A stretch of DNA of 64,000 nt from Sporosarcina obsidiansis (GCF_009651005.1 NZ_WHVW01000010.1:47211-111210), one strand, 5' to 3'. Counted from the first letter of the stretch, positions 7,611 to 17,453 are shown. Made by a program: numbers and translations. The notes: generated by a model from the letters alone, not told the origin.

Positions 7611-8573
7611 ATGAATTCTGTGGACGCAATAATTGTCGGTGGCGGTCCATGTGGCTTGTCAGCGGCAATCGAATTGCAAAAAATAGGGTTGTCAGTAGTT
7701 GTCATTGAAAAAGGGAATATCGTGCACTCCATTTATAACTACCCCACCCACCAAACATTCTTTAGTTCAAGTAGCAAGCTATCAATTGGAGATATACCTT
7801 TCATTACCGCGATTGAAAAACCAAAACGAAATGATGCGTTGGTTTATTATCGAACAGTGGCTCAATTGGAGAACTTGCAGATTAATAGTCATGAAAGAGT
7901 GTTGGATGTTCAAAGACAGGAAGATGGATTCAGCGTACAGACTGATAAAGCTCTTTATGAAGCCACTTATGTTGTAGTGGCGACTGGCTATTACGATCAG
8001 CCAAACGAACTGAAAGTGGAAGGTGAAGATTTACCGAATGTCTTCCATTATTTTAAGGAGGCGCACCCCTACTTCAATAAAAATGTTATTGTAATTGGCG
8101 GGAAAAACTCGGCAGTTGATGCTGCTTTAGAGCTTCAACGAGCAGGCGCACATGTGACAGTCGTTTATCGAAAAGATACCTATTCGAAAAGTGTTAAGCC
8201 GTGGATTTTACCGGGATTTGATAGTTTAGTGCGCAACGAGCAGATTCAAATGTACTTTAATGCTTGTGTCACAAAGATTACGGAGACGGCTGTAACAATT
8301 AATCAACAAGGAAAAACGTTTGATTTGCCAAGTGACTATGTCTTTGCAATGATTGGTTATCATCCCGATCACACACTTTTACGCAAAATAGGGATTCAGG
8401 TAGATGAAGAAACTGGCCGACCTATCCATAATGAACAGACGATGCAAACAAATGTAAAAAATTTATTTATTGCCGGAGTCATTGCAGCAGGAAATAATGC
8501 CAATGAAATATTTATTGAGAATGGACGTTTCCATGGTCGTATGATTGCGGAAGCGATTAAACAAAATAAATAG
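7611..8573 (+). CDS. ypdA: Bacillithiol disulfide reductase YpdA
   Basis: A 320-residue flavoprotein of the YpdA family, thought to reduce bacillithiol disulfide using NADPH. The FAD-binding GGGPCGLSAA motif (about 9-18) and a second Rossmann motif for NADPH (IGGKNSAVDAAL, about 162-173) are clear, and the sequence YNYPTHQTFFSSS is family-specific. ATG 7611 gives the usual length; AAGGAG lies 12 bases before it, and an ATG at 7590 would precede that site. bshA, encoding the first bacillithiol synthesis step, is also in this window at 40.4 kb, which supports this thiol system in the cell. Confidence 0.93.
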   Translation: MNSVDAIIVGGGPCGLSAAIELQKIGLSVVVIEKGNIVHSIYNYPTHQTFFSSSSKLSIGDIPFITAIEKPKRNDALVYYRTVAQLENLQINSHERVLDVQRQEDGFSVQTDKALYEATYVVVATGYYDQPNELKVEGEDLPNVFHYFKEAHPYFNKNVIVIGGKNSAVDAALELQRAGAHVTVVYRKDTYSKSVKPWILPGFDSLVRNEQIQMYFNACVTKITETAVTINQQGKTFDLPSDYVFAMIGYHPDHTLLRKIGIQVDEETGRPIHNEQTMQTNVKNLFIAGVIAAGNNANEIFIENGRFHGRMIAEAIKQNK

Positions 8574-8576
8574 TGA

Positions 8577-8614
8577 GAAATCCCGCCTGTCTTTCTATTG
8601 TCAGGCGGGATTTC
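8577..8614. terminator. Terminator of ypdA
   Basis: GAAATCCCGCCTG pairs with CAGGCGGGATTTC around a 12-nt loop. The stem is symmetrical, so it may stop transcription from either side. Confidence 0.82.
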
Positions 8615-8686
8615 TAAGATTATGATGTAATTGTTTGGGTGTCATATGGTATATATATGGTACACTAGCGTCATGAGGAGGCGCCT

Positions 8687-9382
8687 ATGTTTATTATACT
8701 TACTGTCGCTATAGCGCCTGGGCTAGCGCTTTTTAGCTATTTGTATCTTCGAAAGCAAATTGCAAAAGAGCCTTCGCGCACTTTGTTCCATACATTTATT
8801 TATGGAGCCATTATGACGTTCCCGATTTTATTTATTCAGCATGTTTTTGAAGAAGAGCATGTATTCAATAATGAATTTTTGCGTAATGCGGTATTTACCA
8901 GTAGTTTAGAAGAGTTTTTTAAGTGGATCATACTTTTTATGCTAGTTTACAAGATCGTGGAATTTGAAGATGCATATGATGGGATTTTATATGGTGCTAG
9001 TGTATCGTTAGGGTTTGCTACCGTTGAAAATATGTTATATCTTTTGTCATTTGGATTGGATACGGCATTTATTCGTGCGTTACTGCCAGTTTCCAGCCAT
9101 GCGTTATTTGGAGTGGTAATGGGCTATTACTTTGGGAAAGCAAAGTTCTCTATAGTAACTGAAAAAACCAAATGGATAGTTATTGCTTTTTTAGCTTCGT
9201 TCACGCTTCATGCTCTCTATAATACCATTTTAATGTTGTATGATTATTGGTTATATTTAATGATACCCTTCATGTTATTTCTTTGGTGGTTTGGTTTGAC
9301 GCGCGTAAAGTATGCCCACACATTTGCTATGCAGCAATTTAGAAAAAAAATAAGTAATGAATCAGGAAATCCGTCTAAATAG
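8687..9382 (+). CDS. prsW: Glutamic-type intramembrane protease PrsW
   Basis: A 231-residue polytopic membrane protease. In B. subtilis PrsW makes the first cut in the anti-sigma factor RsiW under envelope stress. The catalytic EEFFK motif (Glu75, Glu76, Lys79), FATVEN (110-115), SSHA (136-139) and His175 lie at the same residue numbers as I recall for the B. subtilis enzyme. The start ATG 8687 follows GAGGAGG. It is monocistronic, with a terminator overlapping the stop codon. Its usual partners sigW/rsiW are not in this window, so the target here is inferred. Confidence 0.94.
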   Translation: MFIILTVAIAPGLALFSYLYLRKQIAKEPSRTLFHTFIYGAIMTFPILFIQHVFEEEHVFNNEFLRNAVFTSSLEEFFKWIILFMLVYKIVEFEDAYDGILYGASVSLGFATVENMLYLLSFGLDTAFIRALLPVSSHALFGVVMGYYFGKAKFSIVTEKTKWIVIAFLASFTLHALYNTILMLYDYWLYLMIPFMLFLWWFGLTRVKYAHTFAMQQFRKKISNESGNPSK

Positions 9383-9396
9383 GCGGATTTTTTATT
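9367..9396 (+). terminator. Terminator overlapping the prsW stop codon
   Basis: AAATCCG pairs with CGGATTT followed by T residues; the stop codon lies in the loop. Confidence 0.75.
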
Positions 9397-9401
9397 TTTT
9401 C

Positions 9402-9430
9402 TCATAAAATTAATGTCTTTGGACAAACTA
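9402..9430 (+). promoter_or_regulatory. Candidate SigG/SigF-type promoter of sleB-ypeB
   Basis: TCATA (9402-9406) and CAAACTA (9424-9430), 17 bp apart, fit the forespore sigma factor pattern (roughly GYATR, 17-18 bp, CATNMTA) with one mismatch in each box. sleB is forespore-expressed in B. subtilis, which supports the reading. Confidence 0.5.
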
Positions 9431-9464
9431 GTGAAAAGCAGAAAAAATATGGAGGTGGATGTAC

Positions 9465-10250
9465 ATGAAGCGAGTTGTTACACGCTTCCTATATATTCTA
9501 GTGGCGAGTCTGATGGTCCTTTCATTCTTCGTAAGTCATAGTGAAGCATTCAGCGGACGTGATTTAGCAAAAGGTGCAAAAGGCGATGATGTCATTGAGT
9601 TGCAGGCTAGGCTTCAATATATTGGGTTTTATCATGGAGAGATTGATGGGAATTTTGGTTTCGGAACCTATTGGGCTTTACGGAATTTCCAAGAAAAATA
9701 TGGTCTTCCGATAGACGGCATTGCAGGAAAAGGAGTCAAAAAGAAATTAACGGGGGTCTCTGATTACGATGAAAAGTATGTAAAAGGTCAAATCGCAAAA
9801 GGAAATAAATTTACTTATTATGGTGGTCAATCATTGGAATCTCAAGTGCAACAGGGGAGTAAACCGCAAAATCAAACGCAAGCACCACCTAAATATACCA
9901 ATCAAGATATTACTTTATTAGCAAACGCAGTATATGGAGAATCCCGTGGTGAACCGTATGAAGGTCAAGTGGCGGTGGCGGCAGTAATTTTGAACAGGGT
10001 AGAGCATCCTGATTTTCCGGATACAATCGGAGGAGTTATTTTTCAACCTGGTGCATTTACGGCTGTTTCAGATGGACAAATCTGGTTAACTCCGAATGAA
10101 CGGGCAAAAGAAGCGGTTATCGACGCAATCAATGGTTGGGATCCATCCGAAAATGCGATTTACTATTTCAATCCTATTACTGCTACGAGTAAGTGGATTT
10201 GGTCTCGACCACAAATCAAAAAAATTGGTTTACACATATTCTGTCATTAA
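9465..10250 (+). CDS. sleB: Spore cortex-lytic enzyme SleB
   Basis: A 261-residue exported germination enzyme that cleaves muramic-delta-lactam-containing cortex peptidoglycan (lytic transglycosylase). It has a signal peptide (1-29), a peptidoglycan-binding domain (about 30-90, with LQARLQYIGFYHGEIDG and FGFGTYWALRNFQ), a short linker, and the SleB hydrolase domain with the catalytic Glu in AVYGESRGEPYEGQ (about 152-165). It ends in the typical IGLHIFC. ATG 9465 is preferred to ATG 9459, which overlaps the GGAGGTGG site. ypeB follows after 28 bp and is needed for SleB assembly into the spore. Confidence 0.96.
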   Translation: MKRVVTRFLYILVASLMVLSFFVSHSEAFSGRDLAKGAKGDDVIELQARLQYIGFYHGEIDGNFGFGTYWALRNFQEKYGLPIDGIAGKGVKKKLTGVSDYDEKYVKGQIAKGNKFTYYGGQSLESQVQQGSKPQNQTQAPPKYTNQDITLLANAVYGESRGEPYEGQVAVAAVILNRVEHPDFPDTIGGVIFQPGAFTAVSDGQIWLTPNERAKEAVIDAINGWDPSENAIYYFNPITATSKWIWSRPQIKKIGLHIFCH

Positions 10251-10278
10251 GTAAAGGAAAGGAGGGCGAATTCGAGCT

Positions 10279-11562
10279 ATGAAAAGAATGATATTTATAC
10301 TGACCTATGCATTTATTGTATTAGGAATCTATTCCTTCGGTAAAACACAAGAGAACGAACAATTATCCATTGCATTGCAGACGCAATATTCTAAAAGTAT
10401 TTCTGACTCGTCACAAAAACTCGGTGAATTAGAAGAAGCTGTGAAAAAATCTTTGTTATTTGAGGATAAGAAAAGTTCTGCTAAAGAAAGGGAAGATATT
10501 TGGCGTTTGTCATCCGACATCAAGGCATCCATTGCCTCCCTTCCTGTAGATGAAAGCTTTTCTACTGCTTGGATGAACTATTTAGGGCGATTAGGAAACT
10601 ATGCAAAAGAATCCACAGAACAAGGGAATTCTGATGAATATTATGCTGTCATTCAAAAAGCATCAGACAACTTGAGTGAACTTTCTAACGAGTGGCAAGT
10701 TGCTACTTCCGGTATGTTATCTGGCAAGATGTCGATAAAAAATTGGGAGAACAGGCTCAGTGGAACGACGGAGGAAGAAACCAAGTGGAGTAAGATGGGG
10801 CAGTCTATTAAGCAATATGGAGAAGCGGTATTTCCTTTGACAGCTAGCGAAACGGATGCGCAAAAGAAAAAAGAATTACGCAATATTAAGGACGCGAAGA
10901 TTTCAGAAGATGAAGCCATACAACGATTTAAAAACCTTCTTCCTGAAGTATCGAATGATGTAATCGCTGCCGAAAAGAGTAGAAAAGGATCCCCCTATCC
11001 ATTTTATCACATACGTTTTTCACAAAATTCATCTATAGGATATATCGACATCACGCAAAAAGGTGGTCATATTTTGTCTTATTTAGTAGAACGTCGTATG
11101 GGTAAACCTACTAAAAGCTACGAAGAACTCCTACAAATGGCCAATCAATTTTTGGAGAAGGCGGAGTACAAAGATGTGGTATTCGAAGAGGCAAGAGAAA
11201 ATGATGTAGCTTGGCATTTTGTTTTCATCAGGGAGAATCCGGATAACGGAGCAAAAGTTTTTTCTGATCCAATTCATATTAAAATGGCAAAGGACAATGG
11301 GGAAGTATTAGGTGTAAATACATCTGAATATATTCGCAAAGAGCAATTGAAACCACAACCCATCAGACCGGTAAATTGGAAAGAGTTTTTCCGACCCGAT
11401 GTAAAAATCATGAAAGAAGAGCTTGCGTATGTGGAAAATAATCAACTGGAACAACGTTTAGCTCACTACCTCACAGTTGTATCTAATGAAAAAAAGCAGG
11501 AGACATATAAAATTGTCATTGATACTGACACACTAGAAGTGATCAAAACTGAAAAACAATAA
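10279..11562 (+). CDS. ypeB: Germination protein YpeB
   Basis: A 427-residue partner of SleB: the two proteins stabilise each other in the dormant spore. A short N-terminal transmembrane segment (about 3-20) is followed by a helical N-terminal domain and a C-terminal region with PepSY-type repeats (about 200-427), a module tied to control of peptidases or hydrolases. The ATG follows AAAGGAGGGCG at a normal distance. The sleB-ypeB operon order is conserved in Bacillales, and the pair is strong evidence for an endospore former. Confidence 0.95.
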   Translation: MKRMIFILTYAFIVLGIYSFGKTQENEQLSIALQTQYSKSISDSSQKLGELEEAVKKSLLFEDKKSSAKEREDIWRLSSDIKASIASLPVDESFSTAWMNYLGRLGNYAKESTEQGNSDEYYAVIQKASDNLSELSNEWQVATSGMLSGKMSIKNWENRLSGTTEEETKWSKMGQSIKQYGEAVFPLTASETDAQKKKELRNIKDAKISEDEAIQRFKNLLPEVSNDVIAAEKSRKGSPYPFYHIRFSQNSSIGYIDITQKGGHILSYLVERRMGKPTKSYEELLQMANQFLEKAEYKDVVFEEARENDVAWHFVFIRENPDNGAKVFSDPIHIKMAKDNGEVLGVNTSEYIRKEQLKPQPIRPVNWKEFFRPDVKIMKEELAYVENNQLEQRLAHYLTVVSNEKKQETYKIVIDTDTLEVIKTEKQ

Positions 11563-11631
11563 GAATTTGATTGGAAAAGTCTTCATCTCATGACATAATA
11601 GGATAAAGTGAACCTATTGGCAGGTGAAGAC

Positions 11632-12270
11632 ATGAAGCTAACGATCGGTACTGTGTTGACTCTTGAGAAGGATTACACAGAGGACTCGGAAAAATTTAAA
11701 TCTCGGGTAGTTGATATAGATGGTGATCATTTCATGATGGACTATCCCATTAATATCGCGAGCGGAAAAACAGCATTTTTTATTGATGGAACTCAATTAT
11801 TGGTTACATTTGTGGATGATTACAAGATATCTTATGCATTTCGGACAGAAGTACACAGTAGGCTAAATAAGACGATTCCGATGCTCAAAGTAAAATATCC
11901 AGGAGACCAAAATTTAATTAAAATTCAACGAAGAGAATTTGTTCGCGTAGAAGCGTCTCTCGATGTAGCTGTACAAGCAGATACTGAATCTTTGCAGTTA
12001 GTTTCAGCAGACTTAAGCGCAGGTGGGCTTGCTGTGAATATGAAAAGTCATGAGTTTTTCTCTGCGCAAGAAGAGCTGAACTTAATGATTGTTCTGCACT
12101 TCTCTAAACAGGAGATCAAATATGTTTCTTGTAAGGCAACAGTTGTGAGAAATTGGGAACAAGACAATCGTCGGCTTAGCTCTTTAAAGTTTGAGGAAAT
12201 CGATGAAAAAGACCGACAGCATATTATTAGATACTGTTTTGAACGACAGTTAGAGTTACGAAATTCCTAA
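11632..12270 (+). CDS. ypfA: PilZ-domain c-di-GMP-binding protein (YpfA)
   Basis: A 212-residue YcgR-like protein: an N-terminal YcgR-type beta-barrel (about 1-95) and a PilZ domain with the c-di-GMP binding motifs RREFVR (100-105, giving RxxxR) and DLSAGG (127-132, the D/NxSxxG box). In B. subtilis YpfA inhibits flagellar motility when loaded with c-di-GMP. ATG 11632 lies five bases after AGGTG; a GTG at 11608 would lie before that site. A terminator overlaps the stop codon, separating it from cmk. Motility control is inferred from the family. Confidence 0.9.
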   Translation: MKLTIGTVLTLEKDYTEDSEKFKSRVVDIDGDHFMMDYPINIASGKTAFFIDGTQLLVTFVDDYKISYAFRTEVHSRLNKTIPMLKVKYPGDQNLIKIQRREFVRVEASLDVAVQADTESLQLVSADLSAGGLAVNMKSHEFFSAQEELNLMIVLHFSKQEIKYVSCKATVVRNWEQDNRRLSSLKFEEIDEKDRQHIIRYCFERQLELRNS

Positions 12271-12305
12271 GGAAAAGTCTATCTTCAAAAGACTTTTCCT
12301 TTTTG
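12269..12305 (+). terminator. Terminator of ypfA
   Basis: AAGGAAAAGTCT pairs with AGACTTTTCCTT followed by T residues; the stem begins within the stop codon. Confidence 0.85.
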
Positions 12306-12345
12306 CTTATGGTACAATTAGGGCGTAAATGGAGGGATTACTAGC

Positions 12346-13023
12346 ATGACTGGTGGATTAAGAATTGCAATCGATGGACCTGCAGCCGCAGGCAAGAGTA
12401 CGATTGCTAAATTGGTAGCGAAAAAATTAGGTTACACTTATATCGATACGGGAGCGATGTATCGAGCGATCACTTATAAAGTGCTTCAAAATTTCATTGA
12501 TCCCCGTAATGAAGAAGAAATTGCAAAACTTGTAGGAAACACCGTAATTGAGCTGCAACCGGGTGGCAATGCTCAAAAAGTATTGCTGGACGGTATCGAA
12601 GTGACAGAGGCGATTCGTTCGCATGAAGTGACCTCTCAAGTGTCTGCTATTGCCGCACTAACATCTGTACGGCAACTTTTAATGAAAAAACAGCAGAATT
12701 TAGCTGCAGATTCGTCGGTTGTGATGGATGGCAGAGATATTGGAACATCGGTACTTCCAGATGCTGAATTGAAAATTTTTATGACAGCTTCAGTGGAAGA
12801 ACGCGCTCAAAGACGTTTATTAGAAGAACAATTACGAGGCATTACAAATGATTACGAAACGTTAAAACGGGAAATAACAGAACGTGACAAGGCAGATAGC
12901 GAACGTGAAATTTCTCCATTAAAAAAAGCAGAAGATGCGATTATAATTGATACAACAGGGAAAACAATAGAAGAAGTGACGGATCGTATCGTGGAATATG
13001 CCGAAAAGAGGTTAACTAAATGA
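12346..13023 (+). CDS. cmk: Cytidylate kinase
   Basis: A 225-residue nucleoside monophosphate kinase that phosphorylates CMP and dCMP with ATP. The Walker A loop GPAAAGKST (12-20), the TGAMYRA segment, and GRDIGTSVLPDA are typical. Length matches the family. ATG 12346 follows GGAGGG. The stop codon overlaps the plsC start (ATGA), indicating translational coupling. The cmk-plsC-ypfD order matches B. subtilis. Confidence 0.97.
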   Translation: MTGGLRIAIDGPAAAGKSTIAKLVAKKLGYTYIDTGAMYRAITYKVLQNFIDPRNEEEIAKLVGNTVIELQPGGNAQKVLLDGIEVTEAIRSHEVTSQVSAIAALTSVRQLLMKKQQNLAADSSVVMDGRDIGTSVLPDAELKIFMTASVEERAQRRLLEEQLRGITNDYETLKREITERDKADSEREISPLKKAEDAIIIDTTGKTIEEVTDRIVEYAEKRLTK

Positions 13024-13604
13024 ATCTGTATCCTTTAGGAAAATTTTTAATTAGTACGATTTGTTACCCTCTTTATCGCATAAAGATCATTGGGAAGGAG
13101 AAATTTCCTGAAGAAGGCGGAGTTCTTTTATGTACCAATCATATCGATAATTTGGACCCGCCAATCGTTGGTATCACTTGTCCAAGAACCGTTCATTTCA
13201 TGGCAAAAGAAGAGCTGTTTACTAAACCTATTCTAAAGACTGTCTTGCCTCAAGTTCAAGCGTATCCCGTTAAAAGAGGCATGAGTGATCGAGAGGCTTT
13301 CCGAACGACGATTAAATTGCTACGTGATGGGAAAGTGGTCGGACTATTTCCTGAAGGAACTCGCAGTAAGACAGGGGAATTGGGAAAAGGGTTAGCAGGT
13401 GCAGGCTTTTTTGCTTTAAAAGGGGGCGAGGCGAAAGTTGTTCCATGTGCTATCATCGGACCATACAAAGCATTTTCTCAACTAAAAGTAGTGTATGGTG
13501 ATGCTATTGACATGACGCCATTTCGTGAAAGAAAAGCTTCTGCCGAAGAAGTGACAGAGGCCATCATGTCAGAAATAGCGAAGTTAATAGAAGAATATAA
13601 ATAA
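13020..13604 (+). CDS. plsC: 1-acyl-sn-glycerol-3-phosphate acyltransferase
   Basis: A 194-residue membrane-associated acyltransferase that makes phosphatidic acid from lysophosphatidic acid. The catalytic HxxxxD motif is at 41-46 (NHIDNLD) and the substrate-binding FPEGTRS motif at about 114-120. The start overlaps the cmk stop by four bases. The combination of a nucleotide kinase and a lipid enzyme in one operon is common in Bacillales and does not imply a shared pathway. Confidence 0.93.
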   Translation: MNLYPLGKFLISTICYPLYRIKIIGKEKFPEEGGVLLCTNHIDNLDPPIVGITCPRTVHFMAKEELFTKPILKTVLPQVQAYPVKRGMSDREAFRTTIKLLRDGKVVGLFPEGTRSKTGELGKGLAGAGFFALKGGEAKVVPCAIIGPYKAFSQLKVVYGDAIDMTPFRERKASAEEVTEAIMSEIAKLIEEYK

Positions 13605-13684
13605 AAGAATAAGTGTAATTTTTTGTTTTTAAGTGTAGATTCGAATACTATAGAAGTAAGATTCATTATGGAGGAGGACTACAT

Positions 13685-14833
13685 ATGACTGAAGAGATGA
13701 ATATGGATGAAGTAAAAGAATACGGTGAAGGTGATCACGTAACAGGTGTAGTGACGAAGGTTGAAGAGAAATCGGTGACTGTTGAAATAGCAGGCGCTCC
13801 TTTTGACGGCGTGATTCCGATCAGTGAACTTTCCAGCTTGCATATTGAAAAAGCAGCAGATGCAGTCTCGGTCGGCGATGAATTACAATTAGCTATTACA
13901 AAAGTAGAAGACGATGCGTATGTATTATCTAAGCGACAAGTTGATGCAGAAAACGCATGGGATTCATTAAAGAATCAATTTGAAAATGGTGAAATTATCG
14001 AAACAGAAGTAAAAGACGTGGTTAAGGGTGGGCTTGTTGTGGACTTAGGTGTCCGTGGATTTATCCCGGCTTCACTTGTCGAGGATCACTTCGTGGAATC
14101 ATTTGATGATTATAAAGGGCGAATGATGACCTTTAAAATTGTAGAAATGGATCAAGAAAAGAATCGTTTGATCTTATCGCACCGTGCAGTCGTCCAAGCA
14201 CAAAATGAAAAGAAAAAAGAAGAAGCACTTTCCACGATTCAAGAAGGCGATGTCCTAGATGGTACCGTACAGCGTATCGCTTCATTTGGGGCTTTCGTTG
14301 ATATAGGTGGCGTAGATGGGCTTGTCCACATATCTCAAATTTCTCATGGGCATATTGACAGCGTCTCTGATGTGTTGAAAGAAGGAGACCAAATCAAAGT
14401 CAAAGTACTGTCCGTTGATCGTGATGCAGAACGCGTATCCTTATCCATCAAAGACACATTACCTGGACCTTGGGAGAACATCGAAGAACAAGCTCCGATT
14501 GGTTCTGTATTAGAGGGAACAGTCAAGCGTCTTGTTGCTTATGGAGCGTTTGTAGAAATCTTCCCGGGCGTAGAAGGACTAGTTCATATTTCTCGAATCG
14601 CGCATACTCATATTGGTACACCGCATGAAGTTCTCGAAGAAGGTCAGACAGTACAAGTAAAAGTGCTAGACGTGACGCCTTCTGAAAAGCGTATTTCATT
14701 AAGTATTAAAGATTTACTAGATAAACCAGAAGAAACGCGTGAGGAAAACTTCAGCTATGAAATGCCGGAAGAAACAACTGGTTTCTCATTCGGTGACGTC
14801 ATCGGTGATCAACTAAAGAAATTTAAGGAATAA
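13685..14833 (+). CDS. ypfD: S1-domain RNA-binding protein (YpfD, ribosomal protein S1 homologue)
   Basis: A 382-residue protein made of four S1 RNA-binding domains (roughly 17-85, 100-170, 188-256, 273-342). The repeats carry signatures such as GVRGFIPASL, GAFVDIGGVDGLVHISQ and VEGLVHISRIAH. The length equals that of B. subtilis YpfD. Unlike the six-domain S1 of Gram-negatives it is not essential for translation in B. subtilis, and its RNA targets are not settled. The ATG follows a strong GGAGGAGG site. A terminator lies 160 bp downstream. Confidence 0.93.
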   Translation: MTEEMNMDEVKEYGEGDHVTGVVTKVEEKSVTVEIAGAPFDGVIPISELSSLHIEKAADAVSVGDELQLAITKVEDDAYVLSKRQVDAENAWDSLKNQFENGEIIETEVKDVVKGGLVVDLGVRGFIPASLVEDHFVESFDDYKGRMMTFKIVEMDQEKNRLILSHRAVVQAQNEKKKEEALSTIQEGDVLDGTVQRIASFGAFVDIGGVDGLVHISQISHGHIDSVSDVLKEGDQIKVKVLSVDRDAERVSLSIKDTLPGPWENIEEQAPIGSVLEGTVKRLVAYGAFVEIFPGVEGLVHISRIAHTHIGTPHEVLEEGQTVQVKVLDVTPSEKRISLSIKDLLDKPEETREENFSYEMPEETTGFSFGDVIGDQLKKFKE

Positions 14834-14992
14834 TTTCTTTGAAAAATATACTTGCCTATTTTTATTATGTTAGGGCACTGTTTAATTGATTGTAATGTAA
14901 AGCGTCCAACTGCAACGAAAATAAACGGTACTTAAGCTTATATGTGAATAATAAAGTATAAATGACAACAACTTATACAATAAGGGTAACCG

Positions 14993-15029
14993 GAATGATG
15001 ATGCTTTCATATGCATCATCATTCTTTTT
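14993..15029 (+). terminator. Intrinsic terminator upstream of der
   Basis: A perfect 12-bp stem (14993-15004 with 15013-15024), an 8-nt loop, then five T residues. The 160 bp before it hold no gene that I can see. Confidence 0.88.
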
Positions 15030-15064
15030 GTGTATAATATTCAAAGATAGTCCGGAAGGGTGTA

Positions 15065-16384
15065 ATGAAACAAATGAAAAAACCAACAGTAGCAATCGTA
15101 GGAAGACCAAACGTAGGGAAATCAACTATATTTAACCGAATTGTGGGCGAACGTATTTCTATCGTAGAAGATGTCTCAGGTGTAACGCGAGATCGTATAT
15201 ACAGCGCAGCTGATTGGCTGAATTATGAATTTAACTTAATCGATACAGGTGGAATCGACCTTGGTGATGAGCCATTACTCGAACAGATACGTGCACAGGC
15301 TGAAATTGCTATCGATGAAGCAGATGTCATCATCTTTTTAACAAATGGCCGTGATGGTGTTACGGATGCAGACGAGCAAGTTGCGCGAATGCTTTATAAA
15401 ACAAAGAAGCCCATCGTTTTGGCAGTTAATAAAGTCGATAATCCGGAGATGAGAGAAATGATTTATGATTTCTATTCTCTTGGTTTTGGCGAGCCATACC
15501 CGATTTCTGGATCACACGGTTTGGGGCTTGGAGACTTACTGGATGCAGTCGCTGAAAGCTTTAAACAAATGGATTTAGAAGAAGACGATGATGATTCCAT
15601 CAAATTCTGTTTGATTGGACGTCCAAATGTTGGGAAATCGTCACTTGTTAATGCGTTGTTAGGAGAAGACCGCGTGATTGTAAGTAATATCGCGGGAACT
15701 ACAACAGATGCAATTGACTCCGTGAAAGTAGTAGATGGTCAAGAATATAAGATCATCGATACGGCTGGTATGCGTAAAAAAGGTAAAGTGTATGAGAATA
15801 CGGAGAAATATAGTGTTTTGCGTGCGTTAAAAGCGATTGACCGCTCGGACGTTGTATTAATCGTTTTGAATGCTGAAGAGGGTATTCGTGAGCAAGATAA
15901 GCGAGTGGCAGGTTTTGCAGAAGAAGCTGGTAAAGGCGTTATGTTCGTTGTTAATAAATGGGACACGCTAGAAAAAGATGATAAGACGATGAATAACTTT
16001 ATCGATGACATCAGAGACCAGTTCCGTTTTCTAGACTATGCACCGATTCACTTTGTATCAGCCGAAACGAAACAACGTGTGCATACACTCATCCCGAACA
16101 TACAAATGATTAGTGAAAATCACGCATTGCGTATTCAATCGAGTGTCTTGAACGAAGTCATTGAGGATGCAGTGGCTAGAAACCCTGCCCCTTCAGATAA
16201 AGGCCGTCGTTTACGGATTTATTATGCGACGCAAGTGGCAATTCAGCCACCTACTTTTGTGATATTCGTCAACGAACCAACGCTCATGCATTTTTCTTAT
16301 GAACGCTTTTTACAAAATAGATTGCGGGAAGCATTTGGTTTTGAAGGCACGCCAATCCGCTTGATTACACGAGCAAGAAGCTAA
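15065..16384 (+). CDS. der: Ribosome assembly GTPase Der (EngA)
   Basis: A 439-residue essential GTPase for 50S subunit maturation. It has two tandem GTPase domains, each with a GRPNVGKS P-loop (about 13-20 and 184-191), DTGG/DTAG switch motifs and NKVD/NKWD base-recognition motifs, followed by a KH-like C-terminal domain (about 355-439). A TATAAT box is seen at 15033-15038. ATG 15065 follows GGAAGGG; a second ATG lies three codons on. gpsA follows after 26 bp. Confidence 0.97.
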   Translation: MKQMKKPTVAIVGRPNVGKSTIFNRIVGERISIVEDVSGVTRDRIYSAADWLNYEFNLIDTGGIDLGDEPLLEQIRAQAEIAIDEADVIIFLTNGRDGVTDADEQVARMLYKTKKPIVLAVNKVDNPEMREMIYDFYSLGFGEPYPISGSHGLGLGDLLDAVAESFKQMDLEEDDDDSIKFCLIGRPNVGKSSLVNALLGEDRVIVSNIAGTTTDAIDSVKVVDGQEYKIIDTAGMRKKGKVYENTEKYSVLRALKAIDRSDVVLIVLNAEEGIREQDKRVAGFAEEAGKGVMFVVNKWDTLEKDDKTMNNFIDDIRDQFRFLDYAPIHFVSAETKQRVHTLIPNIQMISENHALRIQSSVLNEVIEDAVARNPAPSDKGRRLRIYYATQVAIQPPTFVIFVNEPTLMHFSYERFLQNRLREAFGFEGTPIRLITRARS

Positions 16385-16410
16385 GTATGATATAAGAAAG
16401 GGTGCAGGTA

Positions 16411-17433
16411 ATGGAAAAAGTCACGATTGTGGGAGCAGGAAGTTGGGGGACAGCGCTTGGTTTTGTGTTGGCTGAAAACGGACATGATAGCTTGGTTTGG
16501 ACAAGACGTGCAGAACAAGTCGAGGAAATAAATACTCAGCATACGAACAACCAATATTTACCCGATGTGATTCTGCCTGAAAACCTTACTTCTACTAGTG
16601 TTTTGGCTGAAGCGGTACAGCATGCGAATGTTATTATTCTTGCTGTACCTACAGTCGCCATGCGTGAAACTTGTAAAAAGATCCAGAACGAGCTGAAAAC
16701 ACCTACATTATTTGTTCATGTCTCAAAAGGGATCGAACCTGATTCATTAAAACGTATCTCTGAAATCATCGAAGAAGAAGTGGATGAATCGCTTCGCACG
16801 GCAATTGTCGTCTTATCAGGTCCCAGCCATGCGGAAGAGGTAGTACTCCGTCATCCAACAACTGTAGCGGTTGCTTCTTGCAATATGAAAGAAGCAGAAC
16901 GAGTACAGGATTTATTTATGAATAATTATTTTCGAGTTTATACAAACACGGATGTAGTAGGCGTTGAGCTTGGTGGTGCATTGAAAAATGTCATTGCGCT
17001 AGCTGCGGGTATTTCAGACGGACTTGGTTACGGAGATAATGCGAAAGCTGCTCTCATTACAAGGGGCTTAGCAGAGATCACGAGACTTGGTGTGCAAATG
17101 GGAGCGGAACAAGAAACCTTCTCTGGGTTGACAGGACTCGGTGATCTTGTCGTCACTTGTACGAGTGTTCACTCCCGTAATTGGAAGGCTGGAAATCGCC
17201 TTGGAAAAGGTCAGTCACTGGACAAGGTGACTCGCGAAATGGGAATGGTGATTGAAGGTGTCCGTACAACCAAGGCGGCCTATCAGTTGGCAGAACATTT
17301 TGAGACAACTATGCCTTTAACAGAAGCATTATACTCCATTTTATTTCAGGAGATTCCGCCAAAGCAAGCGGTCGACCAATTGATGAGTCGCGGAAAGAAA
17401 CAAGAAATAGACATGTTCTTCGGTGATATATAA
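16411..17433 (+). CDS. gpsA: Glycerol-3-phosphate dehydrogenase [NAD(P)+]
   Basis: A 340-residue enzyme that reduces dihydroxyacetone phosphate to sn-glycerol-3-phosphate, the backbone for phospholipids. The N-terminal nucleotide-binding motif GAGSWGTALG (about 8-17), the SKGIEP segment, and the GALKNVIALAAG catalytic-lysine region are present. ATG 16411 lies eight bases after AAAGGG; a GTG at 16402 overlaps that site. The order der-gpsA-yphE-yphF-spoIVA is as in B. subtilis. Confidence 0.97.
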   Translation: MEKVTIVGAGSWGTALGFVLAENGHDSLVWTRRAEQVEEINTQHTNNQYLPDVILPENLTSTSVLAEAVQHANVIILAVPTVAMRETCKKIQNELKTPTLFVHVSKGIEPDSLKRISEIIEEEVDESLRTAIVVLSGPSHAEEVVLRHPTTVAVASCNMKEAERVQDLFMNNYFRVYTNTDVVGVELGGALKNVIALAAGISDGLGYGDNAKAALITRGLAEITRLGVQMGAEQETFSGLTGLGDLVVTCTSVHSRNWKAGNRLGKGQSLDKVTREMGMVIEGVRTTKAAYQLAEHFETTMPLTEALYSILFQEIPPKQAVDQLMSRGKKQEIDMFFGDI

Positions 17434-17453
17434 ACAGTAGGAAGGTGACAATT

